64,000 nt of DNA from contig CAWDZB010000020.1 of NCBI GenBank assembly GCA_963806685.1, positions 19,844 to 83,843 on the forward strand, in the 5' to 3' direction. The translations under genes were made by a program, and so were the position numbers. How positions within the stretch are numbered: position 1 is the stretch's first letter; every line of letters starts with the position of its first letter. The stretch comes from DDH964 sp963806685. GTDB taxonomy: Bacteria; Desulfobacterota; Desulfuromonadia; Desulfuromonadales; DDH964. Positions 8,369 through 17,818 of this stretch are shown here, in pieces. Under the pieces are notes generated by a model. It made no database searches and was not told where the DNA came from. It saw only the letters and a list, made by a program, of their open reading frames with translations.

Positions 8369-9811
8369 TCATTTACGCCAGAAGGAGGGGAAGAAGAGGA
8401 CCAGGACGGTGAAGAGTTCCAGCCGGCCGAGGAGCATGCAGAAAACCAGCACCGCCTTGCCGAACGGGGCGATATGTCCGTAATGGGCGACCGGACCGAC
8501 GGTGCCAAGGCCCGGGCCGATGTTCCCGAGAGTAGCGATGACGGCGGCTCCGGCGGAGACCAGGTCCATGCCACTGACCGCCATGAGGAAGGAGGCGATG
8601 ACGAAAACGCCCATGTAGAGGGCGAAAAACCCGAGGATGGATTGCATTACCTCACGGTCAACGGGGGTGTTGCCGAGTTTGACCAGCCGCACCGCCCGTG
8701 GGTGGATCAGGCGGTAGAGCTGAACCTTGGCATGCTTGAAGATCAACAGGATGCGGGCGACCTTGATGCCGCCGCCCGTGGAGCCGGCGCAGCCGCCGAT
8801 GAACATCAGAAAGACCAACAGGTACTGGGCCAGGACCGGCCAGGTCTCGTAGTTGGCGGTGCCGAAGCCGGTGGTCGTCAAAATCGAGGTGGTCTGGAAG
8901 GCGCTGAAGCGCAGATTGTCGGCCAGGGACAGGTAGCTTCGCCCCTGGTTGATAATCACCAGCAGGCCGGTGACGCCAACGGTCAAGGCGAGGTAGGAAA
9001 GAAACTCCTCGTTGCGGAAATACTCGCGCAGGCGTCCGCGCAAGGCGTGGTAGTGGAGAGAGAAATTGACCCCGGCGAGGAACATGAACAGGGTCACCAC
9101 CCAGTCGATGTAGGCGCTGTTGAAAGCCCCCACCGAAGCATTGCGGGTCGAGAAGCCACCGGTGGCGAGGGTGGCGAAGGCGTGGCAGAGCGCCTCGTAA
9201 AAGGACATGCCGCCGGCCATCAACAGCACCGTTTCAGCGGCGGTGAGCAGAACGTAGACTCCCCAGAGGAGCTTGGCGGTATCCTGGATGCGCGGTTTCA
9301 AGCGGTCGGCGGTCGGTCCCGGGACCTCGGCCTTGAACAGCTGCATGCCGCCGACCCCGAGCATCGGCAGGATCGCCAGCGACATGACGATGATTCCCAT
9401 GCCCCCCAGCCAGTGGGTCAGGGCTCGCCAGAGCAGGATGCTCTGCGGCAGGGTTTCGACCACCGGCAGGATCGTCGCCCCGGTGGTGGTGAAGCCGCTC
9501 ATGGTTTCGAAGCCGGCGTCGAGGAGACCGGGGATGGCCCCGCTGAAAAGGAAGGGGAGGGCGCCGAACAGGGCGTAAAAGAGCCAGCCGAAGGTGACCA
9601 CCGCGAACCCCTCGCGCACCGACAGCTCGCGGTTGCTGCGGCAGAAACGCAGTAGCAGGGTACCCGCAGCGGCGGTAATCAGCGCGGCGAAAAGAAAGGC
9701 CATGGCGGCGCCGTCGGCGAAGTAAAGGGAAAAGGGGAGCGGGAAGAGCAGGGCGACGGCCAGGAAAAGCAGCAGGGCGCCAAGAATGCGCAAGGTGAGC
9801 AGGATATTCAT
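8369..9811 (-). CDS. trkH: Trk-type potassium uptake protein TrkH
   Basis: The 480-aa membrane protein has about ten or more hydrophobic helices and four pore-loop repeats: SGFTTTGAT, TLATGGFST, SILTTTGFGT and ATLGNIGPGLG. Each carries the conserved filter glycine. It forms the K+ (and Na+) channel subunit of the inner membrane and works with the cytosolic gating protein TrkA. The start overlaps the trkA stop (ATGA), so trkA-trkH form a coupled operon with trkA first. Confidence 0.93.
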   Translation of the reverse strand: MNILLTLRILGALLLFLAVALLFPLPFSLYFADGAAMAFLFAALITAAAGTLLLRFCRSNRELSVREGFAVVTFGWLFYALFGALPFLFSGAIPGLLDAGFETMSGFTTTGATILPVVETLPQSILLWRALTHWLGGMGIIVMSLAILPMLGVGGMQLFKAEVPGPTADRLKPRIQDTAKLLWGVYVLLTAAETVLLMAGGMSFYEALCHAFATLATGGFSTRNASVGAFNSAYIDWVVTLFMFLAGVNFSLHYHALRGRLREYFRNEEFLSYLALTVGVTGLLVIINQGRSYLSLADNLRFSAFQTTSILTTTGFGTANYETWPVLAQYLLVFLMFIGGCAGSTGGGIKVARILLIFKHAKVQLYRLIHPRAVRLVKLGNTPVDREVMQSILGFFALYMGVFVIASFLMAVSGMDLVSAGAAVIATLGNIGPGLGTVGPVAHYGHIAPFGKAVLVFCMLLGRLELFTVLVLFFPSFWRK

Positions 9812-11166
9812 GGCGAGCCAAAAAAGGTCTCGACCTTGGCCACCGCCCCGGAGAGGGCGAAGATGACGATCCGGTCGCCGCTTTTGAGCAGGCTCTCGCC
9901 GGTGGGGATCTCGTAGCTGGCGTCGTGGACAATGGCGCCGATGATCGCCCCGGGCGGAAACTGGAGCTCTTTAAGCGGGGTGTCGATGATGGTGCTGTCG
10001 GCCTTGACCTGCAGTTCGAGAACCTCGGCATTACTTCCCTCGATGGTCGCCAGGGAGATGACGTCGCCGCGCCGCACGTACTTGAGGATCGCGCCGGCCG
10101 CAGCCAGCCGTGGTGAGATGCAGGCGTCAATGCCAAGGGTTGGGGCGAGGCCGAGCAGTTCGGGACTGTTGATCAGGCTCAGGGTGCGCCGGGCTTTGTG
10201 CTGCCGGGCCAAAAGGGAGCAGAGGATGTTGCTCTCGTCACTCTCGGTGACGGCGATGAAGACATCGGCCCCTTCGATCCCTTCATCGACCAGGGTGCGG
10301 ATGTCCGTCCCCTCGGTGTGAATGATCAGGCTGTGGCGCAGCCTGGCGGAAAGGGCCTCGCAACGTTTTTCGTCCCGCTCCACCAGGCGCACGTCGAAGC
10401 GCAGCTGTTCCAACTGGGCTGCGATGCGCAGGCCGATGCGGCCGCCGCCGAGAACGAAGGCGCGACGGGAGCGGCGCTTGGGCGCATCCTGAAGCTGCAG
10501 CAGGTACTGGATGGCCGGCAGGTCATTCTGGTGGGCGACGATGAAAATGCTGTCGCCGGCCTGGATGACGTCGTCGCCGCGGGGGATGATGGTATCATCG
10601 CCGCGGCCGATGGCGGTGACCACGAAGCGGTACATGCCGCGGATTTCGCCAAGTTCCCGCAGACTCAGGTCGACCAGCGGGCTGCCGGCGCCGATCCGGT
10701 AGCCGAGGAACTGGATCTGCCCTTCGACGAACTCGGCGACGTCGAAAGCCCCCGTGCGGCAGGCGATCTTGACGATTTCGTCGGCCACCTCATCGTCCGG
10801 GTTGATCAACAGATCGATGCCGAGCTTTTCCTTGGAAAGGATCGCCCCCTGGCCGGAGTACTCGATACTCTTGACGCGGGCAATGCGGGTGGTGACGGCG
10901 TATTCTCGGGCCAGCAGGCAGGCGAGGATGTTCACCTCGTCGAGGTCGGTAACGGCGATGAAGATGTCGGCCGCCTTGATTCCCGCCTGCTCCAGGGTTT
11001 CGGCGCTGGCACCGTTTCCCTGGATGCCGAGAACGTTGAGGCGGTCCTGGGCGCGGGAAAGGTGCTCCCCCTCGCGGTCGATGAGGGTGACCTCGTGCCC
11101 CTCCAGGGAGAGTCGCTCGCAGAGAAAATAGCCGACCTGGCCGGCGCCGACGATGAGAATCTTCAT
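9808..11166 (-). CDS. trkA: Trk potassium transport NAD-binding protein TrkA
   Basis: The 452-aa protein has two tandem RCK units. Each has a Rossmann TrkA_N fold (MKILIVGAGQVGYFLCERL at the start and AFVLGGGRIGLRIAAQLE in the middle) followed by a TrkA_C domain. It binds NAD(H)/nucleotide at the cytosolic face and gates TrkH, which is encoded directly downstream with a 4-nt overlap. Length and domain order are standard. Confidence 0.93.
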   Translation of the reverse strand: MKILIVGAGQVGYFLCERLSLEGHEVTLIDREGEHLSRAQDRLNVLGIQGNGASAETLEQAGIKAADIFIAVTDLDEVNILACLLAREYAVTTRIARVKSIEYSGQGAILSKEKLGIDLLINPDDEVADEIVKIACRTGAFDVAEFVEGQIQFLGYRIGAGSPLVDLSLRELGEIRGMYRFVVTAIGRGDDTIIPRGDDVIQAGDSIFIVAHQNDLPAIQYLLQLQDAPKRRSRRAFVLGGGRIGLRIAAQLEQLRFDVRLVERDEKRCEALSARLRHSLIIHTEGTDIRTLVDEGIEGADVFIAVTESDESNILCSLLARQHKARRTLSLINSPELLGLAPTLGIDACISPRLAAAGAILKYVRRGDVISLATIEGSNAEVLELQVKADSTIIDTPLKELQFPPGAIIGAIVHDASYEIPTGESLLKSGDRIVIFALSGAVAKVETFFGSP

Positions 11167-11325
11167 GGCGTTCCGTTATCAAGCGGGGCGCTGGCGATCA
11201 GCGACGGGAAAGGAGCCGGTCTGCAGTCAGCCCACAGCCTGCCCGGATGGGCAGGTAGCTACAGCGGGGTTGCTCCCCTTTCTCCCCTCGGCTAGAATCA
11301 TCCCGAAACCCGAAAGGAGCCCGCC

Positions 11326-11622
11326 ATGGATGACTGGGGAAGTGGGGTCGAGGAGGAGCAACTGCGCCGCGAGCGCAACAAGGCCCGCGAACTGCGCAAC
11401 AGCCAGTGGTGGAAGAACCGGATTGCCGGGGGGCGCTGCCATTATTGCGGAAGGGAAGTTGCACCTCGGGAACTGACCCTCGACCACGTTGTTCCCCTGG
11501 TCCGCGGTGGGCGCAGTACCCGGGGAAACTGTGTGCCGGCGTGCAAGGAGTGTAACAGCAAGAAGCAGCACCTGCTACCGGTGGAGTGGCAGGAGTATCT
11601 CGACCAACTCGCCAAGGGTTGA
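11326..11622 (+). CDS. HNH endonuclease-domain protein, 98 aa
   Basis: A short basic N-terminus is followed by an HNH fold: CHYCGREV zinc knuckle, LTLDHVVPLVRGG (the catalytic His in LDHVVP) and NCVPACKECNSKK, giving two CxxC pairs. Stand-alone HNH proteins of this size occur widely in bacterial chromosomes with no settled role. There is no phage or restriction context. The ATG follows GAAAGGAG with normal spacing. Confidence 0.85.
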   Translation: MDDWGSGVEEEQLRRERNKARELRNSQWWKNRIAGGRCHYCGREVAPRELTLDHVVPLVRGGRSTRGNCVPACKECNSKKQHLLPVEWQEYLDQLAKG

Positions 11623-11665
11623 ACCCTCTCGAACCCAGACCCCGGTTTGCCGCTGCCTGGCCCCA

Positions 11666-11887
11666 CTAAAGCTCCTCGAAGTCCCCTTCCGTGTCGTCAT
11701 CCTCCCCTTCATCTTCGGCGACGAAGTCGTCGTCCATGAATCCCGCGAGAAAACGCTGGTTGTCCCGGATCCGGCGCTCGATCTCCCGTTGCAGCTCGTC
11801 CAGTTCCGGAAACCGGCTGGTTCCCTCCCCATCTTCCTGCTGACCACCTTCCATTACCCGGGGAAGATTTTCTTCGTCACCCATCAT
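11666..11887 (-). CDS. Small acidic hypothetical protein after glgA
   Basis: The 73-aa protein is strongly acidic, with a central amphipathic helix (PELDELQREIERRIRDNQRFL) and a Glu/Asp-rich tail ending EGDFEEL. Two adjacent ATG codons (11887 and 11884) lie inside the 3' end of glgA, overlapping its stop by about 11 nt, so translation is probably coupled. It is the last gene of the glycogen operon. The function is unknown; a regulatory or chaperone-like role in glycogen synthesis would be a guess. Confidence 0.65.
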   Translation of the reverse strand: MMGDEENLPRVMEGGQQEDGEGTSRFPELDELQREIERRIRDNQRFLAGFMDDDFVAEDEGEDDDTEGDFEEL

Positions 11888-13331
11888 GGTGTTCCTTGGC
11901 CTTGGCGTAAAGTTCCAGGTATTGCTGCGCCGAGCGACCCCAGGAGAGGTCGGTGCGCATGCCCCGCTTCACCAGCTGCAGCCAGCCGCGGCGCTCGGCG
12001 AAGTGCCCTAAGGCGCGATCGAGGGTCGCGAGCAGGGCGGCTTCGCTGAGTTTGTCGAAGCTGAAGCCGTTGCTGTCGCGAGGATGGCGATCGACGTCGC
12101 TGACGGTGTCGGCCAGGCCGCCGGTGCGGCGCACCAGGGGCACGCTACCGTAGCGGAGGGCGATCAGCTGGCCGAGGCCGCAGGGTTCGTAGCGGCTCGG
12201 CATCAGAAACAGGTCGGAGCCGCCATAGATGCGCCTGGCCAGCGCGTCATCGAAGGTCAGCCGAACCGCGGCCCGGTCCCCGCTCGTCTTACCGCGGGCG
12301 GCGAAGCGTTCCATCAGGCGCCGTTCGCCGCTGCCGAGCAGCACCAGCTGCAGCGGACGCGCGAGCAGTTTGTCCCACGCAGCTTCCACCAGGTCAAGCC
12401 CTTTTTGCGGGTCGACGCGGGTGACCATGGCCAGAAGCGGCCGCCCCGGGTCGACGGCCAACCCCAGTTCCTGCTGCAGCGCCCGCTTGCAGCGGACCTT
12501 GCCACGCAAGTCGTCGGCGTTGTAGCGGGCGGGGAGCGCTGCGTCGGTGAGCGGGTTCCACTGCTCGGCATCGAGGCCGTTGAGAACCCCGTAGAGATCC
12601 TGCTGCCTGCCGCGAAGGATGCCATCGAATCCGTGCCCCAACGCCGGTCGCTGGATTTCCCGACAGTAGGTGGGGGAGACCGTGGTCAGGATATCGGCGA
12701 AGAGTACCCCCCCCTTGAGCAGCGACAGCTGGCCGTAGTATTCGAGACCGTCGATGGTGAAGAGTTCCCGGGGGAGTCCGAGGGCGGCCGTGGCCTCGGG
12801 CGGGAAAAGTCCCTGGTAGCCGAGATTGTGGATGGTCAGCAGGGTGCCGATGGCAGCAAAGACGCGGTCGGTGGCAAGTTCGTTGCGCAGCAACACCGGG
12901 ATCAGGCCGGTCTGCCAGTCGTTGAGGTGCAGCACTTGCGGATGGAAGGGGCCGTGGCGGAGGAAGTCGAGGACCGCCCGGCAGAAGAAGCCGAAACGCT
13001 CGGCGTTGTCCGGGTAGTCGCCGTCGGCGGTGCCATAGAGCTGGGGACGGTCGAAGTAGCCGTGGTGTTCGACCAGGTAGACCGGCACCCCGTCAATGAG
13101 GGTCTCCCGCACCAGGCCGCGGGCCAGGGCGCCGCCGATCACCGCCTGCACCGGCCAGCTGTCGGCCGCCAGGGGAAAGCCCCTTTCGCGGGTGACTCGG
13201 TAATAGGGGAGGATGACGCGCGCATCGTGGCCGAGGCGCCGCAGTTCCCGCGGAAGGGCGCCGGCAACGTCGGCCAGGCCGCCGGTCTTGGCCAGCGGTG
13301 CGACTTCCGGGGCGACCAGCAGGATCTTCAT
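11877..13331 (-). CDS. glgA: Glycogen synthase (ADP-glucose type, GT5)
   Basis: The 484-aa enzyme has the GT5 start KILLVAPEVAPLAKTGGLADV, with the KTGGL nucleotide-sugar-binding motif. The C-terminal GT-B half has a PSRYEPCGLGQL acceptor/donor loop and a RRTGGLADTV segment. It transfers glucose from ADP-glucose to alpha-1,4-glucan. It overlaps the upstream GH13 gene by 4 nt and the small acidic gene downstream, so all belong to one operon with galT and the nucleotidyltransferase. No glgC or glgB is in the window. Confidence 0.93.
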   Translation of the reverse strand: MKILLVAPEVAPLAKTGGLADVAGALPRELRRLGHDARVILPYYRVTRERGFPLAADSWPVQAVIGGALARGLVRETLIDGVPVYLVEHHGYFDRPQLYGTADGDYPDNAERFGFFCRAVLDFLRHGPFHPQVLHLNDWQTGLIPVLLRNELATDRVFAAIGTLLTIHNLGYQGLFPPEATAALGLPRELFTIDGLEYYGQLSLLKGGVLFADILTTVSPTYCREIQRPALGHGFDGILRGRQQDLYGVLNGLDAEQWNPLTDAALPARYNADDLRGKVRCKRALQQELGLAVDPGRPLLAMVTRVDPQKGLDLVEAAWDKLLARPLQLVLLGSGERRLMERFAARGKTSGDRAAVRLTFDDALARRIYGGSDLFLMPSRYEPCGLGQLIALRYGSVPLVRRTGGLADTVSDVDRHPRDSNGFSFDKLSEAALLATLDRALGHFAERRGWLQLVKRGMRTDLSWGRSAQQYLELYAKAKEHHDG

Positions 13332-16300
13332 CGGCGTTTCCCTTCCCTGCCGCCAGCCTCCAGAAAGAGGTCGAGGCGATAGCCGGCGGTCTCCGCGCGC
13401 CGGATCAGTTCCAGCCGCCGCTCAGCCAGAGCTGCCAGGCGGCTGGCCGGTGCCAAGGCCGGCTGCGGTTTGTCCCGGACGATGGCCAGGAGGCCGGCCA
13501 GGGTTAACCCGTCGATGAGGGCCAGGACCCGCTCGCGATTGAACCAGGTCTGGCCGGCGGCCTGATGGACCAGGAGGTAGGGACCGACATCGGGGTCGGC
13601 GAAGAGTTCACCGAGAGCGTCGGACGATGCTGTCCAGCCTTCACGGTGGCGCAGCAGCAGGGAGAGGAGATCGGCGGCCGCCGGTGGGGAGCCGGCCGGA
13701 AACGCGTCATCGAGCAGGAACTCGGCGCTCCAGGCGGCTGCTCGCGCCACCGCTCCCTCCCCGGTTTGGAGTTCCCCGCCGCGGTCGAAGACCAGCAGGG
13801 CAACCAGCAGCGGATGCAGCACCCCTGGCGTTGATCCCGGCCGGAGCAGGGCGGCGAGTTCGGCAAGGCGGGCGCGCAGCGGCGGCGGGGAGCCGGCGGG
13901 GCGGAGAGTGGCCTCGATGGCGTCGAGATCGGCGAGGACCGCTTCGGCAGCAGCGGCGGTGAAGTCCGGGGCACCGGCCGCGGCCGCCAGGGCCTGGAAG
14001 ACAAGGGTCAGATGCTGGAGCAGTTCCGCCTTGCGGGATTCCCCGGCAGCCGCGGGCTCCGCCCTGCCGGAAAGGGCAGGCGTCGGCCAGGGGGAGGCCG
14101 GAACGAAGAGGAGCTGCAGCCGGGCGGTGACCTCGCGGTAGCGCAGCCGGCGCAGTTCATGGTCGAGGTCCGGCACCCCGCGGCCGGAGAGGTGCCGGGC
14201 CAGTTCCGCCCAGAGGCCATCGCCGTCAGGTTGCGGGCGCAGTTCGGTGAAGACCCGGTAGTCGTAGGCGCCGAGTTGCAGGTAGAGACCCTCGGCGGCC
14301 AGTTCGTCGGCGGCCAGCAGGTACTCGTTGCCGCTGCGGTGTTCCCGCCAGCGCCAGAGCGGCGCCTGCCCGGGATCGAGGCAAAGAGCGGCGGCCAGGG
14401 TGGTCTGCCGGGGATGCAGCTGGCCGTCGGCTCCGGGGACCGCCTTGGCGACGGCGCGGCGCAGCCAGCCGCCGGTCTCCGCGGCCCGGTTATGGTAGAC
14501 CACCAGGGTGCGCTCGCCACCGCAGGCATTGGTATAGGCGAAGACGTCCTCGTTGACGCTGCCGCCACTTTCGAAGTCGAAGAGCTCGAAGTCGGCCGCC
14601 TCGCTGAACAGCCGTCGCCGGCGCAACAGCGGGCAGATCTGCGCCTCGTGGTGGGCAACGAAGCCGGCGTCCGGTGTTTCGTCCCAGTAGGCGCGGCGGT
14701 ACTCCATGCCGTACTTCTCGCGCAGCCCCTCGAGCTGGCCGTGGCCGAACATCGGCAGCCCCGGAAGGGTGGCGAGCAGCACCGCGACGCCGAAATACTT
14801 GTCCGCCTTGCCGAACTGCTCGACGGCGGTCGCCTCGTCGGGATTATTCATGAAGTTGACGAAGCGCTTGAGAATTTCTGGATTGTACTCGAGGACGTTC
14901 TTCAGAACGCTGCGGTACTTGGCATTGTCCTCGTGCTTGAGCATGTTCATGAAGGCGCTGTTGTAGACCCGGTGCATCCCCAGGGTGCGCACGAAGTAGC
15001 CCTCCATCAGCCAGAAGGCCTCGGCCAGCAGCAGAGTGTCGGGAACCTCGGCGGCGACCCGATCGACCACCTCGCGCCAGAATTCAACCGGGAAGGTCGA
15101 TTCGAAGGCCTCCCGGCTCATGGCGTGCTCGGCGCGGCTCGGCACCCCGGCACCGCCGCCGGGCAGGGGGAACCAGAGGCGCTGGAAGTGGCGCTTGGCC
15201 AGGGTCATGGCGGCGTCGAAGCGAATGATGCGGAAGCGGCGGGCGACGGCGATGATGGTGCCGATCATCGCCTCGCGCACCTGCGGCAGCAGGAAGTTGA
15301 GCTGGGCGGTATCGTTCCACGGCATGTGGGTGCCGTCGTTGCCGTGGTAGAGGTAGCGCACCTGGCCGCTTTGCCGCTCGCGGTGCTGGAAGACCACGGC
15401 CGCATCGCTGTGGTCCCAGTAGCCGTCCTCGATGCGCAGCTCGACGGAGGGGTTGGAAGATAGGTCGGGGCCGGAGAAGCGATAGGCCGGGTAGGGGGGA
15501 TGATCGACCTGGATGAACCAGTCGGGGTGCTCGCGTACCCAGCGCGAGTCGATACCGGTGTGGTTGGGGACCACGTCGCAGGCGAGGCGGATTCCCCGCC
15601 GACCGCACTCGGCCTCGAGGCGGGCCAGCGCCGCATCGCCGCCGAGGTCGTCGGCAACGACATAATCCTCCAGCGAATAGGCCGAGGCGACCGCCTCGAG
15701 GTTGCCCATGCGCTGCTTGATGATACGCGAGGCGTTGGAGCGGCGCCAGAGGCCGATCAGCCACAGCGCCGAAAAACCCCAGTGGGCCAGGCGGTCGAGT
15801 TCCTCGCCGGGGATTTGGTCGAGGCGGGTCACTTCCCGCCGGTACTGGCGGGAGAGCTGGTCGAGCCAGACGTAGACGGACTTGGCAACCAGCACGGTGC
15901 TGCTCATCCAGTCGGCGTCGCGGGAGAAGGCCTCCGCCTCGAAGATGCCGCCGGCGGCGCCAAAGCGCGGTACCGGGATGGGGCCGGGGCCGCCGCCCCG
16001 GCGGGTCTGTTCCTCCTCAAGAATGGCGAAGGCGGTTTCCAGGTCGGCCAGCAACTCGGCCGGCAACAGCTCCCCCCAGGCCTGGCGGACGTAGCGCAAC
16101 TGGCCGACCAGGGAATCCGGGGCCGCCTGCTGGGGTTCACGCAGCAGGGCGAGGAGCGAGCCGCCGAAACGTCCCGGGAGGCGCTCCCGGACCAGATGCC
16201 GGTCGAGTTCGGCGAGCAGCTGCCGCCAGGGGCAGGAGGCGTCGAGGGGAGCTGGATCGAACAGGGGGCGGAACGGCCGCGCCGCATGGTTGCCGGCCTG

Positions 16301-16744
16301 GGTGGCCAGCACCAGCAGCTCTGTAGCCACCAGTGCCGGCAGGTCGGTCGGCGCTGCCGAATCCTCCCAGGGGGGCGGAAAGTGTTCGACGAAGCGACTC
16401 GCAACCGGCGGCCAGTCGGCGATGGGACGCAGGGTGCCGGCAAGGACCAGCCCTTGCTGCGCAATGCGCCCATCGCGGGCCGCCAGGTAGCGAGCGATCA
16501 CCAGCCGCTGGACACTGCAGAGCAGGGTGAAGAGGTTGAGTTCTCCCGCACTGCCGGCAACGCCAGGTTGGTAGCGCTGCAGACGGCCGGCGACATCGCG
16601 CAGAGCGAAGAGGCGCCGGGCCGGCGGGGGAACGAGAACCTCCCTGGGCAGGTCAAGTTCCTGCCCGGCCTTGGCACTCAGGGGGAAGCCGAGAGGGGAA
16701 TAGCGATGGGTGGCAGCCAGGGTATTGGGGATGAAGGTAGTCAC
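13328..16744 (-). CDS. Very large GH13 alpha-amylase-family protein (1138 aa)
   Basis: A GH13 (beta/alpha)8 catalytic core lies at roughly residues 290-700. Visible motifs are region I (DVVPNHTGID), region II with the nucleophile Asp (RFDAAMTLAK), region III with the acid/base Glu (LLAEAFWLMEGYF) and a region IV-like FVNFMNNPDE, which lacks the usual HD pair in that text. About 290 residues before and 400 after the core match no domain I know; the C-terminal part is helix-rich and Ala/Leu-rich. There is no signal peptide, so it is cytosolic. It sits between galT and glgA and overlaps glgA by 4 nt, so it probably acts on glycogen or maltosyl units. Hydrolase, branching and transferase roles are all possible. 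Confidence 0.8.
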   Translation of the reverse strand: MTTFIPNTLAATHRYSPLGFPLSAKAGQELDLPREVLVPPPARRLFALRDVAGRLQRYQPGVAGSAGELNLFTLLCSVQRLVIARYLAARDGRIAQQGLVLAGTLRPIADWPPVASRFVEHFPPPWEDSAAPTDLPALVATELLVLATQAGNHAARPFRPLFDPAPLDASCPWRQLLAELDRHLVRERLPGRFGGSLLALLREPQQAAPDSLVGQLRYVRQAWGELLPAELLADLETAFAILEEEQTRRGGGPGPIPVPRFGAAGGIFEAEAFSRDADWMSSTVLVAKSVYVWLDQLSRQYRREVTRLDQIPGEELDRLAHWGFSALWLIGLWRRSNASRIIKQRMGNLEAVASAYSLEDYVVADDLGGDAALARLEAECGRRGIRLACDVVPNHTGIDSRWVREHPDWFIQVDHPPYPAYRFSGPDLSSNPSVELRIEDGYWDHSDAAVVFQHRERQSGQVRYLYHGNDGTHMPWNDTAQLNFLLPQVREAMIGTIIAVARRFRIIRFDAAMTLAKRHFQRLWFPLPGGGAGVPSRAEHAMSREAFESTFPVEFWREVVDRVAAEVPDTLLLAEAFWLMEGYFVRTLGMHRVYNSAFMNMLKHEDNAKYRSVLKNVLEYNPEILKRFVNFMNNPDEATAVEQFGKADKYFGVAVLLATLPGLPMFGHGQLEGLREKYGMEYRRAYWDETPDAGFVAHHEAQICPLLRRRRLFSEAADFELFDFESGGSVNEDVFAYTNACGGERTLVVYHNRAAETGGWLRRAVAKAVPGADGQLHPRQTTLAAALCLDPGQAPLWRWREHRSGNEYLLAADELAAEGLYLQLGAYDYRVFTELRPQPDGDGLWAELARHLSGRGVPDLDHELRRLRYREVTARLQLLFVPASPWPTPALSGRAEPAAAGESRKAELLQHLTLVFQALAAAAGAPDFTAAAAEAVLADLDAIEATLRPAGSPPPLRARLAELAALLRPGSTPGVLHPLLVALLVFDRGGELQTGEGAVARAAAWSAEFLLDDAFPAGSPPAAADLLSLLLRHREGWTASSDALGELFADPDVGPYLLVHQAAGQTWFNRERVLALIDGLTLAGLLAIVRDKPQPALAPASRLAALAERRLELIRRAETAGYRLDLFLEAGGREGKRR

Positions 16745-16760
16745 GGCAATTCCGATGCTT

Positions 16761-17801
16761 TCAGCGATAAAGGGTCAGGTCGGCGTCCCGCAAATAGCGG
16801 GAGGCGTTTTCCGGCGGGGTCGGGTTCATGTAGAAGCCGGTGCCGCGTTCGAAGCCGGCGATCCGGGTCAGCCGCGGCACCACCTCGAGGTGCCAGTGAT
16901 AGTCCTGGGGAAGGGAGGCCCAGTCGTCGGGGTGGTCGGGGCGCGGGTGCATGGGTGGCGCGCTGTGGAGAATGAAGTTGTAGGGCGGATCCCGCAGGAG
17001 GGTGTAGAGACGCAGCAGGGTATCGCCCAGGACGTCCGCCAGCTCCTCCAACGCCTGGTCGTCGAGGAGGGCGAAGTCGTGGGCATGCTTCAGGGGGACG
17101 ATGCGCAGCTCAAAGGGGGAGGCCGCTGCGAAGGGGGAGAAGACCAGGAACCGACCGTCGTTGCGGATCACCCGCGCCCCTTCCTGCAGTTCCTGCTCGA
17201 GCAGGGTACAGACCAGGCAGCGCCCCTGGCGCTGGAAGTAGCTGCGACAGGCATTCAGTTCGGTGGCGATCACCGGCGGGGTAATCGGCAGCGCGATCAG
17301 CTCGCAGTGGGAGTGGGAGATGCCCGCTCCGGCCTCGACGCCGTGATTTTTGAAGAGCATTAGGTAACGGAAGCGTTCGTCTTGGCGCAGGTCGAGCAGC
17401 CGGGCCCGCCAGGCGTGCAGAACATCGCAGATCTCGGCCGTTGACAGCAGTGCCAGGTGACGGTAATGATCGGGATTCTCGATGATGATCTCGTGGGCGC
17501 CGACGCCGTCCATCGCCTTATAGAGGCCCCTTTCCTGGAGTTCGAGGTTCCCCTCGATGCGCAGCGCCGGGTATTTGTTGGGAATCGTCCGCACCCTCCA
17601 ACCGGGAGTATCGGCAGGGCTTCCGGGAGGCCGCAGGGCGAAGACCTCATGCGGAGTCCGGCCTTCCTGCCCGAAGCAGAACGGGCAGGTTTCGAGCTTA
17701 ATTTGCTCCCGTTCGAAGAAATAATCCTGCGGGCTCCGCCCCTGGGTTCTGGTGATGATCACCCAACTCTTTTTCAGCGGGTCCCAGCGCAGTTGCGACA
17801 T
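16761..17801 (-). CDS. galT: Galactose-1-phosphate uridylyltransferase family protein
   Basis: The 346-aa protein matches GalT: a CPFCFGQEGRTP zinc site near the N-terminus, CLVCTLLEQE, and the HIT-like active-site loop SHSHCELIALP, whose middle His becomes uridylylated. The C-terminal HWHLEVVPRL segment is also typical. It exchanges UMP between UDP-glucose and hexose-1-phosphate. Because it lies in a glycogen operon next to glgA and a nucleotidyltransferase, it may act on ADP- or UDP-glucose, as proposed for some GalT-like enzymes. That alternative is inference. Gaps to its neighbours are 16-17 nt. Confidence 0.85.
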   Translation of the reverse strand: MSQLRWDPLKKSWVIITRTQGRSPQDYFFEREQIKLETCPFCFGQEGRTPHEVFALRPPGSPADTPGWRVRTIPNKYPALRIEGNLELQERGLYKAMDGVGAHEIIIENPDHYRHLALLSTAEICDVLHAWRARLLDLRQDERFRYLMLFKNHGVEAGAGISHSHCELIALPITPPVIATELNACRSYFQRQGRCLVCTLLEQELQEGARVIRNDGRFLVFSPFAAASPFELRIVPLKHAHDFALLDDQALEELADVLGDTLLRLYTLLRDPPYNFILHSAPPMHPRPDHPDDWASLPQDYHWHLEVVPRLTRIAGFERGTGFYMNPTPPENASRYLRDADLTLYR

Positions 17802-17818
17802 ACCACCCCCGGTTTTTC

